From Kalaharituber pfeilii (taxonomy: Eukaryota; Ascomycota; Pezizomycetes; Pezizales; Pezizaceae), in NCBI GenBank assembly GCA_015179045.1, contig WHUZ01000007.1, positions 1,786,501 to 1,850,500 of the forward strand: DNA of 64,000 bases, in the 5' to 3' direction. Below, in pieces: positions 54,693-64,000 of this stretch. A program made the position numbers and the translations under genes. Within the stretch, counting starts at the first letter, position 1, and each line of letters begins with the position of its first letter. Under the pieces are notes generated by a model. It had not been told where the DNA came from. It did no database searches and saw nothing but the letters and a program-made list of their open reading frames with translations.

Positions 54693-55917
54693 ATGGAACA
54701 AATTCATATAGACATGCCACAGCGCGGCCGTGACTTGATGCAATCCGATAACTTTTTAACTGACTCAACCCTGGACAGTTTGTGGGAGTGGTTCATTACG
54801 GCGAACCGCGACAAGTTGGATCTGCGGATAATTTTTGTCAAGCTTGTTAATGCTGTACGTAAATAGGGTCCACCTGTCTCACGTGCCATGTTGAACGCGT
54901 TACGATTGACATTCATCATGTCAGGTGCGGGAAAACTATCGCGATAACCTGCCATCGTACTCGAGTGACACATTCAGTGTTGATCCCCCTTGCTATTCAC
55001 CACGCGAATCTACGATAACTGAAGGCCTCGATGATGTGCACCTGCAATCACATCACTGCGAAGAGATACAAGAGCTATATACAAAGCTCGTTACTGCAGA
55101 ACATGCGTTGCAAGCAAAGCAAAGAGTAGTGGATACACTTGATGTCCACATCAGGAGGCTGGAGCAACAGCTTGGTGCACAGCGGTCACGTCATAGCGAA
55201 GAGATGCAAGAACTAGGCATAAAGCTCGCCACTGTAGAATATGCATTGCAAGGAAAGCAAATAGTAATTGAGAAACTCGAGGGCTGCGTCAGCAAGCTGG
55301 AGAAAATACAGCACCAGCAATATAAACACAATACTGAAGAGGAGAAAAGTCAGTTAGTATTGCAAGCTAGGAACATAATCCAAGAGCTGCAGGATAAAAA
55401 ACAAGGAGTCATCGACGAGAGAAAGCAGTGGGTAGTACATCACCTCCTGACTAAGGAAGAGCATGAAAGGCTCCGCTACCTGCCACATGTCGCAATTAGG
55501 TCAGCGTATAACAGCGACAAATATATCCGGATTAGCAACTACGAAGTACTGGTTGGAACAACCCTTGATTCCCCCGCAATTTTCCAGCTTATTACCCACC
55601 GGGATGGCACTGTCTCATTCAAGTCTACCTGCTTTGCAAATACATACCTGAGTGCTGAAGGAACATATGTTAGGCAGCGTATAGCTAGCGCATCTGCACA
55701 AGAGGGGGAAAAGAAACTCAGCTGTGCCAATTCATGCAGTAACAAGGAGAAGTTCCGCATACATTCACCAGCGGAATGGAATCTCACAGGTATTACCATT
55801 GAGCCGGTGGATTTTCGGGATCATTATGTCATCATTTGGCAAAATCCTGAAAGAGTTCGGCTGACCACGTCTAGTATGAAACCTTGGCAGCGTTATCACA
55901 TTGTTGTTGTGGAATGA
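54693..55917 (+). CDS. Coiled-coil protein with C-terminal beta-trefoil-like domain
   Basis: Exons 54693-54854 and 54925-55917 join in phase over a 70-bp GTACGT..CAG intron to 384 residues. The N-terminus is a short helical region (TLDSLWEWFITANRDKLDLRIIFVKLVNA). Residues about 85-225 are coiled coil and contain a tandem duplication (CEEIQELYTKLVTAEHALQ.. and SEEMQELGIKLATVEYALQ..). Residues about 235-384 (VAIRSAYNSDKYIRI, AIFQLITHRDGTVSFKS, NTYLSAEG, KFRIHS, HYVIIWQNPERVRLTTS) have the repeating beta pattern of fascin/actin-cross-linking trefoils. Function is not recognised; a scaffold or lectin-like role would be a guess. The frame is intact. Confidence 0.75.
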
Positions 55918-56950
55918 GTAGTCTGTCAGTGGCAGGAAGTGGCATGAGTGAACGTGAACCTTGAACTGGATCATAAAAGGTCGAGAGTTGCGATATGCGT
56001 TGCATAGGTTAGTAGGTGTTGTAGATATATATTTTGTTTATTGATTCACTACCTGCTCCGTTCCTTGGCAATAATTACAATAAACCGTATAAAACAAAAT
56101 ACACAGAACTCATGGAATCCTCATTACTACGATATTGTACACAATGTGGAATATAGCCACACAGGTTACGAGACTATACAAGAAAGGCCAACAGGACGGC
56201 CTTCAGCAGGTCAAGCACCTAGCGTTGTCCTAAGCTATACCGTCATATTCACTATATCATTGTAGAAACTGTAACAGGAAAAGCAGGCCATCTCTGTACA
56301 TAGTCACCAGCAAACGCAAATTGTGTTCGAATGGTAATACTTATGCCATCATAGAGCCTGCGGCGGATGCTAGAGATTGCTTCCAGTGCATTCGATATTG
56401 TTGGGTGAACCTTCCAAGAGAGTTGGGTGGTGAATATAATGTCCGGCGGGCACATAGGGTGAGTGACGAATGGAGAGCCATCGCCACAGATGATATGTTG
56501 TGCTGTGATATTGGTGTGGTGTTGGAGAGAGGGGTGCAGAGGATGAGCAGGGCCCAGTACCAGCCATGCTACGGAAGCTGGGAGAGCTGAAGCAGAACTT
56601 TATCTGCCGCCTTCCAGAAGGGAGTGTCTGGGCGGTACCTAGGTCAGCAAGAGTAGTTCAAGAAAGCAATGATAGCTAGGCCGGGAGTTATGTGGGTAAT
56701 TTTGCTCCTGTATGGTCTCTTATTCATGTAGGTATCTATTATTGCATGTATTTACCTCAAAAACTGATCTCTCCACTCCAACCTGTCATACTGGATAACC
56801 TGTCATATTGCATAAGATTTGCCGGCCCGAGCCTTATCCAATATGACAGGCTTGCCTGTAATAAACCCAAAATTTAAGTTCGCTAACAAGGCTAATTGTA
56901 CATGTCCTGTCTTTAATTATATCTGGTGAGGTATTCTTATGAAGTCGGTC
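55918..56950. other. Gene-free stretch
   Basis: 3' flank of the coiled-coil gene. No recognisable gene, RNA or repeat. Confidence 0.4.
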
Positions 56951-57639
56951 CAGTGTTCCCAACGGGCCGGCCAGGCCATAGAAATCTAGGCAGGCCGTGA
57001 GGTCCACCCGCGCCGGTCCAGGCCATTCAGGCCATTCAGGCTGCAATGTGAGTTATATTATACAGTAGCTACATACAGAACGTACTCTAAGTATACCTCA
57101 CTCTCTAACGTTTAGGATTTTGCTTGCAGATTTTGCACCACCAGTATCGCTTTCCATTATCATGCAAAGCTTCACTATACTGTAAAATCCAACTTTGTCA
57201 CATCACCCAAATTCCAGAAGGCTCGATTTCAGCATCAGATTGGCTGCATGGGATTGTTAATGCAAGATCAAAACTTGAATTGCACTATGGAGAGTGAAGA
57301 AAGATTACTGAAGGAATCATCAGCTCCAGTACCGGTGGGTGGAATGTCTGTCTCTATGAAGTACTAATAAAAGAAATTAGTTTACAGTCAAGTGATATTG
57401 GAAAAAAATACTTACCTGAATATCTGCAAAAAGCGCTGCTCGATAAAAAAAAAGTCTAGATAGCTATCTAAGGATATAGAAAGGTTTAGATTAGATCCGT
57501 GTCCAAGTAACCTGAAGGTGGCCCTCCTAACCAGCACTCCTACCCCTGAATCACTTGAACGGCCTGAATGACCTGGACGCCTGGACCAGCCTAGGCAGCC
57601 TGGCGGCCTGGTCGGCGGCCTGGCCGGTTGGGAACACTG
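56951..57639. mobile_element. 689-bp inverted-repeat element, hAT-like ends
   Basis: Ends CAGTGTTCCCAACGGGCC.../...GGCCGGTTGGGAACACTG. Inner arms on both sides are rich in CCAGGCC and ATTCAGGCC units. CAGTG-type short TIRs are usual for hAT elements, but the 8-bp flanks (AGTCGGTC and TTATGGAC) are not identical, so the target duplication has decayed or the limits are slightly off. No coding. Confidence 0.55.
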
Positions 57640-58117
57640 TTATGGACTTTGGGATGACTCGGGACAGGTAGTTCCTTGACTCAGGTTTTTTTCAGTACCT
57701 CAATATTATATCGACCCTAGTCTAGCTTTACTATCTAGACGCAAGAGAGGGACCCCATTGCACCGTTCAAATAATGAGCTCGGGGAAGATTCAAGCTTTG
57801 CCGGGGTTCCCACCGGTTCCAACACGCACTTAACAGTACAGGCCAGCCCGCACATGCACCACTGACAGCGCATTAACATCCTCTTTCCGTTTACGACTGC
57901 TATATCTGAGCACTGGTAGCCATGACCCCCATCCTATTCAATTGTAAAGTCATCTATTACACTGTCTATAGTAGCGCCCCAGCCGCCCCACTTAGTATAT
58001 GTCGACTTTTCGCTCAAGCGGAGTTCAGACTCTGGAATTTGGAATTCTCAATACCTCAACCCTCCCAGCTCGTGTATATGTCTTGGTCTAGGTGCATTCT
58101 TCGTCAGTTGGATTTAT
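57640..58117. other. Gene-free stretch
   Basis: Nothing recognisable. Confidence 0.35.
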
Positions 58118-58430
58118 TTATTTTTTTTTTTTTATATCATTAATCGCATACCGGCACTTGATCCAGATATGTGTCATCGCCTCTTCCTCGTCCCCACACC
58201 ATCTGCACTCCGGCCCATCTGCCTTGCCTATCTTGTATGTCCATAGTTTGTTTCTCTTCCTTTTTATTATTGAATACATAAATATAAATATTTATATAAA
58301 AGTCCATGATCACAAGCCTTTGCCGCCCAGTAGGCCAGCCAGTGTCCCCACTCCGTGACGCAACCTCCCAAGGGGCCTGTAGCTCAGTTCCAATCTGTTC
58401 CTCTCCTCCGCTCGTTGTGCCTAAGTGTGC
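58118..58430 (-). pseudogene. LINE 3' remnant with a short AT insertion
   Basis: Minus strand: EERNRLELSYRPLG and LAGLLGGKG, matching the other LINE C-termini, then after an AT-rich insertion near 58262-58310 a decayed ADGPECRWCGDEEEAMTH, and the tail with a poly-T run and ATATCATTAATCGCATACCGG at 58118-58155. Confidence 0.65.
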
Positions 58431-58675
58431 TATAAAAATATTAAGGATGGTTCATGGTACTAGCAGTAAGAAAAAAGGCTAGGTTCTTATAATTAAAACA
58501 CCTGAGCATAAACAGCGAGATATGAGACAACAATGTCAGCTTGCAGAGGCATCCAAATTCAGATCTGCTGGAGCAAGTTATAATGAATACCTAATATTTC
58601 AGGCACAGCTAGGTCATTCACTCGATCCTAAGTTGTATACTTTACGAAAATAGGCAGCAGAGTATACAGTGAGGT

Positions 58676-58970
58676 TGTAAGAATGTAGCCTCTCACCCCC
58701 GGTCAATGAGCTAAACCTCATAGGGTCAAAATTCAACTTTCCTCATAGGGCAAAAATTCAACTTTCCTCACAGGGCTAAAATTCAACTTTCCTCGCAGGG
58801 CTAAAATTCAAGTTGCTAAAAATGAACGGAGGCTGAAGGCTGAAGGAGCGAGAATATAAAAAGGGGGCGTATCGCGCCAGAAAAATGTAGATAGCAGTAG
58901 TATGTAGCAGAGCTCCCGAAGCTAATCGAGCGAGCACAATAAACTCTCCTCTCTCCATAAAAACGTTAGA
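58676..58970 (+). repeat. Solo LTR, copy B
   Basis: A 295-bp counterpart of copy A, flanked by perfect GAGGT duplications (58671-58675 and 58971-58975). TATA-like GAATATAAAAAGGG. The extra length comes from tandem copies of a roughly 25-bp unit (AGGGCTAAAATTCAACTTTC): four here against two in copy A. Confidence 0.85.
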
Positions 58971-60268
58971 GAGGTCAATAAGGTCTCAGTGTAGAATCAT
59001 TAACACATGGCAGCTCAAAACATGTCCAGCATAGGGATTTGTATGTACCAAATAAGTCATCACTTACGTGCTGAAAATAAGCCTATGAAATATGCGGAGG
59101 ATAATTAAATATGTATGTGGTAATTACTGATGCTATCACGAGGGTTGGAGAGGCTGTAGCAGTAACAATGGGTGCCAGGAAGGTGATGGCGAAAAGGGAG
59201 TTGGGCATGGTTCCTTCGGTGATGATTATGAGTAACAGTAATGGGAAGTCAAGGTGCTTGCTTGAGTCGGTCTGGGTACGAGAGCGTGAATCGGAAAGGC
59301 AACAAGAACAAGTGAGAATGGTGAGTGCATGCATGAGCAAAGGTCCGGATATGAGAATTGCCGAGAGAGTGGTAGCTACAGTCTCGAGCCTGATAATTAT
59401 GATACACTACCCATATAGCTCAACACATTTGTTTTAATTTGGGAATCCGCCTTCCCCAGCTTCGATGTCAGGATACATTGAAGATTCTACATCCTCTATA
59501 GGGGCAAAGTGGTTTTCGAATTCAAATTTGCTAATCGAGTACCCTCAGTGACTGCTGTAGGCTTCTTGGTAGACACTCATATAATGACACCTTCGTAGAT
59601 TATCTGGCTGGACATGATATTGATAAATTAACCGCTGCAGTTGGGCTGGAGGATTACAGCCGCACCTGCCCCTGCTTTTAGCACTCGGTCCTAGGGCTGC
59701 ACATACGGCGTTGCTATCTTCCGGAAATCTGGCATATGCATATTGAAGCTGGCAATACGGTTGTAGAGTGCAGTTGTGCAGACCATTACTGCATTAGTCG
59801 ACGGGGCCCTAGACGCAGGGTTGGTCTTGGCAGGTACGGATATCATATTTACCACGCGCCGCGCATTTTCTCTGGCGTGCAACCGCTATGCACGCGACAC
59901 ACGTCTAATGCAAGCGCACATATGCATTACGCATTGCAATGCTGCGCCAGAGGCTATGCGTTACGCACGGCAGCAGCGCAGCCCTCGGCAGGCCGCGACG
60001 ACCCCTTTCGAGTTCCCCGCCGCGCGACCGCCGCCGCCGCGCCGGGCGTGTCCCCGCCCGCAGCAGATACAACGCGTCTCCAGCTCAGCCTCCGCATCGC
60101 ATCGCCATCCCGGCTCCCCGCGGCGCCGGACGAGACTGCCCACCCCCCGCGGTTATAAAGAAGAGCTGTTTTGCATGCTGCTCGCCTTTCAATCGCACGT
60201 CTGACTTTCATCCCAAGCCAATTCAGACCTCGATTGATACCGCTAGCTGTAGCCCGCTCTGACCCACA
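58971..60268. other. Gene-free, with GC-rich promoter region of ERG24
   Basis: Open frames on the minus strand at 59083-59340 (two hydrophobic segments) and 59691-59882 are not convincing genes. From about 59860 the sequence is strongly GC-rich with many CG dinucleotides up to the ERG24 start. Confidence 0.35.
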
Positions 60269-61615
60269 ATGGGCCACAAGTACGAGTTCTTCGGCCCGTA
60301 CGTCTCCCCTCCCCGCTCCAATTCCTGCCTGAGTAATTGCTGACCCCCTGACCCGTCTCCCCAGGCCCGGTGCCTTCACCATCACCATTAGCATCACCAT
60401 CATCACTTACCTCACCCACTTCCTCATCACCCCCGCCGGCACCCCTCCCCGCGAATTCCTCTCCTCCCCCTCACTTACCTCTCCGACGCAATCTCCAGCT
60501 CAGATCTCTTTGACTTTCCGACCCTACTCCTGTATCTCTCGTACTTCCTCCTGACCGTCACCCTCCAATATGTCCTCCCTGGCACCCACGCGCACGGTGT
60601 CCTCCTCTCCAACAACACCCGGTTAACCTACAAACTCAATGCCTCTGCAAGCTTCGTCACCATCCTGTCCCTCCTTGCTTTCTTCACTTTCCTACGAGGC
60701 CCCACCTGGTCCCTCTGGCTCTTCCTCTGGGAGCATAACCTCCACCTTGTCACGACCCTTAATCTCTTTGCCTTCACCCTCTCGACCGCCTTGTACCTCT
60801 ACTCTCTCCGCCCCGGCACCCACCTTCTCGCCGCTGGCGGCCAAACCAACACTCCACTCTACGACTGGTTCATCGGCCGCGAACTCAACCCCCGCCCTCC
60901 CTTTTTCTCCTCCCTCGACCTCAAATCTTTCTGTGAGCTCCGCCCCGGCCTCACGCTATGGACCATCCTCAACCTCTCAAATATCGCCGCCCAGTACCGT
61001 CTCCACGGATATATCACCGACTCAATTGTCCTCATTACCCTCTTTCAATTCTGGTACGTTCTGGACTCGTATCTCCATGAGCCCGCGGTCCTTACGACAA
61101 TGGATATCACGACTGATGGCTTCGGCCACATGCTCGTCTTTGGCGACCTCGCTTGGGTCCCCCTCACCTACTCCATCCAAACCAGGTACCTCGCCTACAA
61201 CCCCGTGCGCCTGGGACCCTGGGGTATCCTTGCCGTTCTGCTAGTCCACATCACCGGCTACGCCATCTTCCGTCTCTCCAACTCTCAGAAAAATGCATTC
61301 CGCACAAACCCAAACTCCCCTTCCGTCTCTCATCTGAAATCCATGCCCACAAAGCGCGGCACAAAGCTCATTATCTCGGGCTGGTGGGGGATGGCGCGGC
61401 ATATCAACTACTTTGGAGATTGGATCATGGCGTGGGCATGGTGCCTGCCGACAGCGTTTGGCACACCACTGACGTACTTTTATGTGGTGTATTTTGCCAT
61501 ATTATTGATCCATCGGGATCGCAGAGACGATGCGGCCTGTAAGAAAAAGTATGGCGAAGATTGGGAGAAATATAAGAGGCTGGTGAAATGGAGGATTGTG
61601 CCAGGGGTGTATTAG
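60269..61615 (+). CDS. ERG24: Delta14-sterol reductase, one frameshift
   Basis: Exon 1 is 60269-60297 (MGHKYEFFGP). A 67-bp intron (GTACGT..CCCAG, branch TGCTGAC) leads to exon 2 (60365-61615), about 426 residues in total. The enzyme reduces the C14-C15 double bond in ergosterol synthesis in the ER membrane, using NADPH. It is the target of morpholine fungicides. Family hallmarks: LTYKLNA, ELNPRP, WYVLDSYLHEPAVLTTMDITTDGFG, DLAWVPLTYSIQTRYL, then IISGWWGMARHINYFGDWIMAWAWCLP and LLIHRDRRDDAACKKKYGEDWEKYKRLVKWRIVPGVY. Several hydrophobic membrane segments. Between REFLSSP and LTYLSDAISS the frame changes by one missing base in the C5 run at 60466-60470. Everything else is conserved, so a sequencing error is likely. 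Confidence 0.92.
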
Positions 61616-61858
61616 TATTTTATCGGGGGAGGGGATGGAGGTTAGGAAGTGACTGAGGGAAGGGAGGAAAGATGTATGCAGGTTGAATGAATATGTATAT
61701 GGAAAAGCGACTAGTATATCAAATGTTAATGATATAGTTGAAATGATTTTGGCCTGCGTTATCTAGAAAAATAATAAAAATAATAATAACAAATCATTTC
61801 ATCTTTTTTACTACCCAGGCTCAATCCTAATTTACCTCCCATCCCGAATTGGCCGCGC

Positions 61859-61958
61859 CTAAGCGGTAGGAGGGGAGGTAGGAGGGTTGTCCATCATCTT
61901 CCATGGAATGTAATGCTCCGGTTCCGTATCATTAAACTTCAGGAACCAGGGCAACGCC
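61859..61958 (-). other. Possible 3'-terminal exon of an unidentified gene
   Basis: On the minus strand an AAAAATAG acceptor-like site precedes ALPWFLKFNDTEPEHYIPWKMM..., then a stop at 61859. The peptide looks conserved-protein-like and converges with ERG24, but no upstream exon was identified. Confidence 0.35.
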
Positions 61959-64000
61959 CTATTTTTAATCCCTGCTTTCAGCGTCTAAATTCTAGTCGTG
62001 ACGCGGGATATCATATACGTTGTAATGCTCTCCTTCCCGTCTCCCTGACTCCGGGAAGCAGAGACGCTCCAAATCTTCTCGATATATGCAGTAATGCCAG
62101 TAAGCATATAGGACTAAGATACACGCCTGTGATATTATCCTGCTTCCCCTTTCCTATACAAGTTGCTCCCCCGACTTACGCTGATATAATATACTAAGCG
62201 ACATAAAAACCGACGTTTCCATTTGAGCACGACCATCGGCCGGTTGTCAGAGGACGCTTGCTCAATCACTTCCTATCCAGGAATAATTCACGCATGATCG
62301 TCTGAGCAGTTTCAGTACGGCCAACCGCCCGAGGACAGTCAAGAATCTATGCCCTTTTTCCTCCACGGTAGCTACTTTGAAAGTTTGACACTTTCCAGGC
62401 GGGGCGTTTTTATATCTCACATATACGGATAACTCCGGCGTGGAATCCGAGCCGTCTGTCGTACTTATTCACGGCATATCAATAATTCACTCATGAGGGT
62501 ATGGATGAGGACATAGTCCGTAAAAGCCAGCCCTAGACCTAAAACGGAATATTAGCGGTAGAAAAACGGAAACATAGTGGACGGCCAAACAAGAAGAGGC
62601 CGCGCTTGTTAGGAAAGGGCTAAAGGATATATATAAAAACTGGACCTGTAAATTCAGCGCAAAATGTAGATTAGATAGACCAGAGCAGCTTCGAATTTAC
62701 TAAGCCGGTGGCAAAGAAACTTTCTTCTCGCTTACAGGTTGTGAGCCGGGACGAGGCTATGTGAGCCCGGAGCGGCGCGGCGAAAAATCAACCAGATACT
62801 CACCGTATGCCGACAATCACTCCAACACGAAAACCTATTCCAGGATATACCTTCTCGAACTTCCCGCGAGTCACAGATTGTAGGCCGCGCCTAACTGCTA
62901 CGTCCGCGCTGGCGCCGGGCTCAAGGAAGTCGCAGGTCACGTGGGTTGTACGGTAAGTGAGTACCGGGAATGAGGGTAAGGCCGGAAGGAAGCAATGAAT
63001 ATTTGGTCAGCCGGTAGTATAAGCAGCGGCGGTTCCGTACGGCTCTTCAATCAACAATTCAGTTCCTTCCCATACATCTAATTCTTCTATTCTATGGTTT
63101 AGTTCTTTATTCCCGTCTTCAGTTCTCCTTTGCTTTCGCTTATTCTTTGCCTTTATGTTCTTACTGATCACCTACAAACATCGGTTGTCTTGCCTTGCTT
63201 GTACATTTGCACTTGCAGATACGTTCAATTCGGCACCGCGCAGTACGACCAAAATATCCCTTTGAGACGAATTTTCCCGGTGGCCTTCCGGCAGTCACCG
63301 TCAACGGACCTTCAGCCTCGATTTCTAATACCCGAATTCTGTTACTTGATTTCTAAAGCAATACCCGAATTTTGTCAATTGATTTCTAATACCCGAACGG
63401 CCCGATCTTGAATTTGTCAAGGTTGAGAGACCGGGATATTCCGCTATAGCCTAACGCTCGAATCGTCAGAAATTCAAGTTCCCAACTCAGGCAGCCTCAA
63501 CGGACGCGGTTAAGACGGGGCCCAGCGCAATCGATTAAATACGTCGAAACGAACAACTGGAGAGTCTGGACCGTACTAGACTGATAAACGACTAACCGGA
63601 GAATTTAGCGGGCCGATTTGAGACGCCGCGCGGGTAAGATCGACGCCCCGGATCTCCGAACCGCGGTAAGAACGAGATAATGTGACGTAATTGTTATTTG
63701 CCTGTCTCGTTATTTGTTACTGAATGGTTATTTGTATTGATGTTTGTTTGAATAGCATAATTGATTTGAATTGTTATTTGAAGAATTGTACGAACTTCCT
63801 GATTACGTAATTCCCTTCGGACGTTCCGCGCCTTTCCGTATATCTAGGCTCGGACCGGGCGTTTAGTACATACATTGCTACCGAAGCGTCTCGGCATACG
63901 CGTTATGTAATCAATTTGGTATTGTTGTCTTAATTATGTTTATAACCGTATATCGAGCCATTTCTGCGCGCTCCCGTATTCCCGCGCAATTTTTATACTT
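61959..64000. other. No recognisable gene; promoter-like and repeat-like segments
   Basis: TATA-like AGTATAAGCAG near 63018 sits in an LTR-like context (CTCTTCAATCAACAATTC). GTTATTTG or close variants recur about five to six times at 63690-63790. The right edge (63903-63960) resembles the left flank and end of the 12.48-kb element (ATGTAATCAATTTGGTATTGTTGTCT, then ACCGTAT), so a related element may start here and run out of the window. Confidence 0.4.

Noticed and set aside
59954..60406. 150-codon minus-strand frame over the ERG24 promoter
   Set aside because: Compositional artefact of a GC-rich promoter; it overlaps ERG24 exon 1 and intron.

Overview
The window reads as nuclear DNA of a filamentous ascomycete. 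Genes have 50-80 bp introns with GT..AG ends and CTAAC/CTAAT-type branch sites. The housekeeping set is fungal (PEX12, ECT1, ERG24, a METTL4-type methyltransferase), and there is a fungal NACHT-WD40 receptor plus copia, gypsy, non-LTR, Tc1/mariner and pogo remnants. The low gene density and heavy nesting of old and young transposons would fit a repeat-rich Pezizomycete (truffle-like) genome, but that placement is inference. I saw no rRNA, convincing tRNA or CRISPR array.

Layout. 1-6.6 kb: the tail of one gene, a PD-(D/E)XK-like protein (1285-2031, minus), a 157-bp MITE, a solo LTR, and a secreted Asn-rich protein gene with Lys-Arg processing sites, broken by one base. 7.3-12.4 kb: transposon graveyard (half of an inverted-repeat element, copia pol, gypsy end plus LTR, non-LTR RNase H) peppered with very short poly-A insertions. 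12.48-16.59 kb: a 4.1-kb inverted-repeat element holding a helicase fragment and two unrecognised genes. 16.60-31.89 kb: one Tc1/mariner element, TIR to TIR, whose transposase gene is split by about 14.2 kb. That insert starts and ends inside the same kind of LINE, in permuted order, and carries a 7-exon NACHT-WD40 receptor gene with 14 nearly identical 126-bp WD40 units. 31.9-33.8 kb: a 1.9-kb foldback element next to a truncated DUF202-type gene.

34.5-43.7 kb is the gene-rich part: PEX12 (minus), diverging from a METTL4-like gene, a converging acidic nuclear-type protein, a GNAT remnant and ECT1. 44-58.4 kb: a pogo remnant, a disrupted dual-specificity-phosphatase-like gene, a frameshifted F-box gene, dispersed repeats, LINE tails, and an intact coiled-coil/beta-trefoil gene. 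58.7-64 kb: a second solo LTR, ERG24 with one frameshift in a C run, and about 2 kb without a recognisable gene.

The conserved genes serve unrelated cellular jobs (peroxisome import, phosphatidylethanolamine synthesis, ergosterol synthesis, nucleic-acid methylation), so no operon-like unit is present. The most unusual structure is the receptor gene bounded by LINE halves inside a mariner element. Several genes that are otherwise conserved carry single-base frameshifts, some at homopolymers, so base-level assembly error must be excluded before calling them dead.
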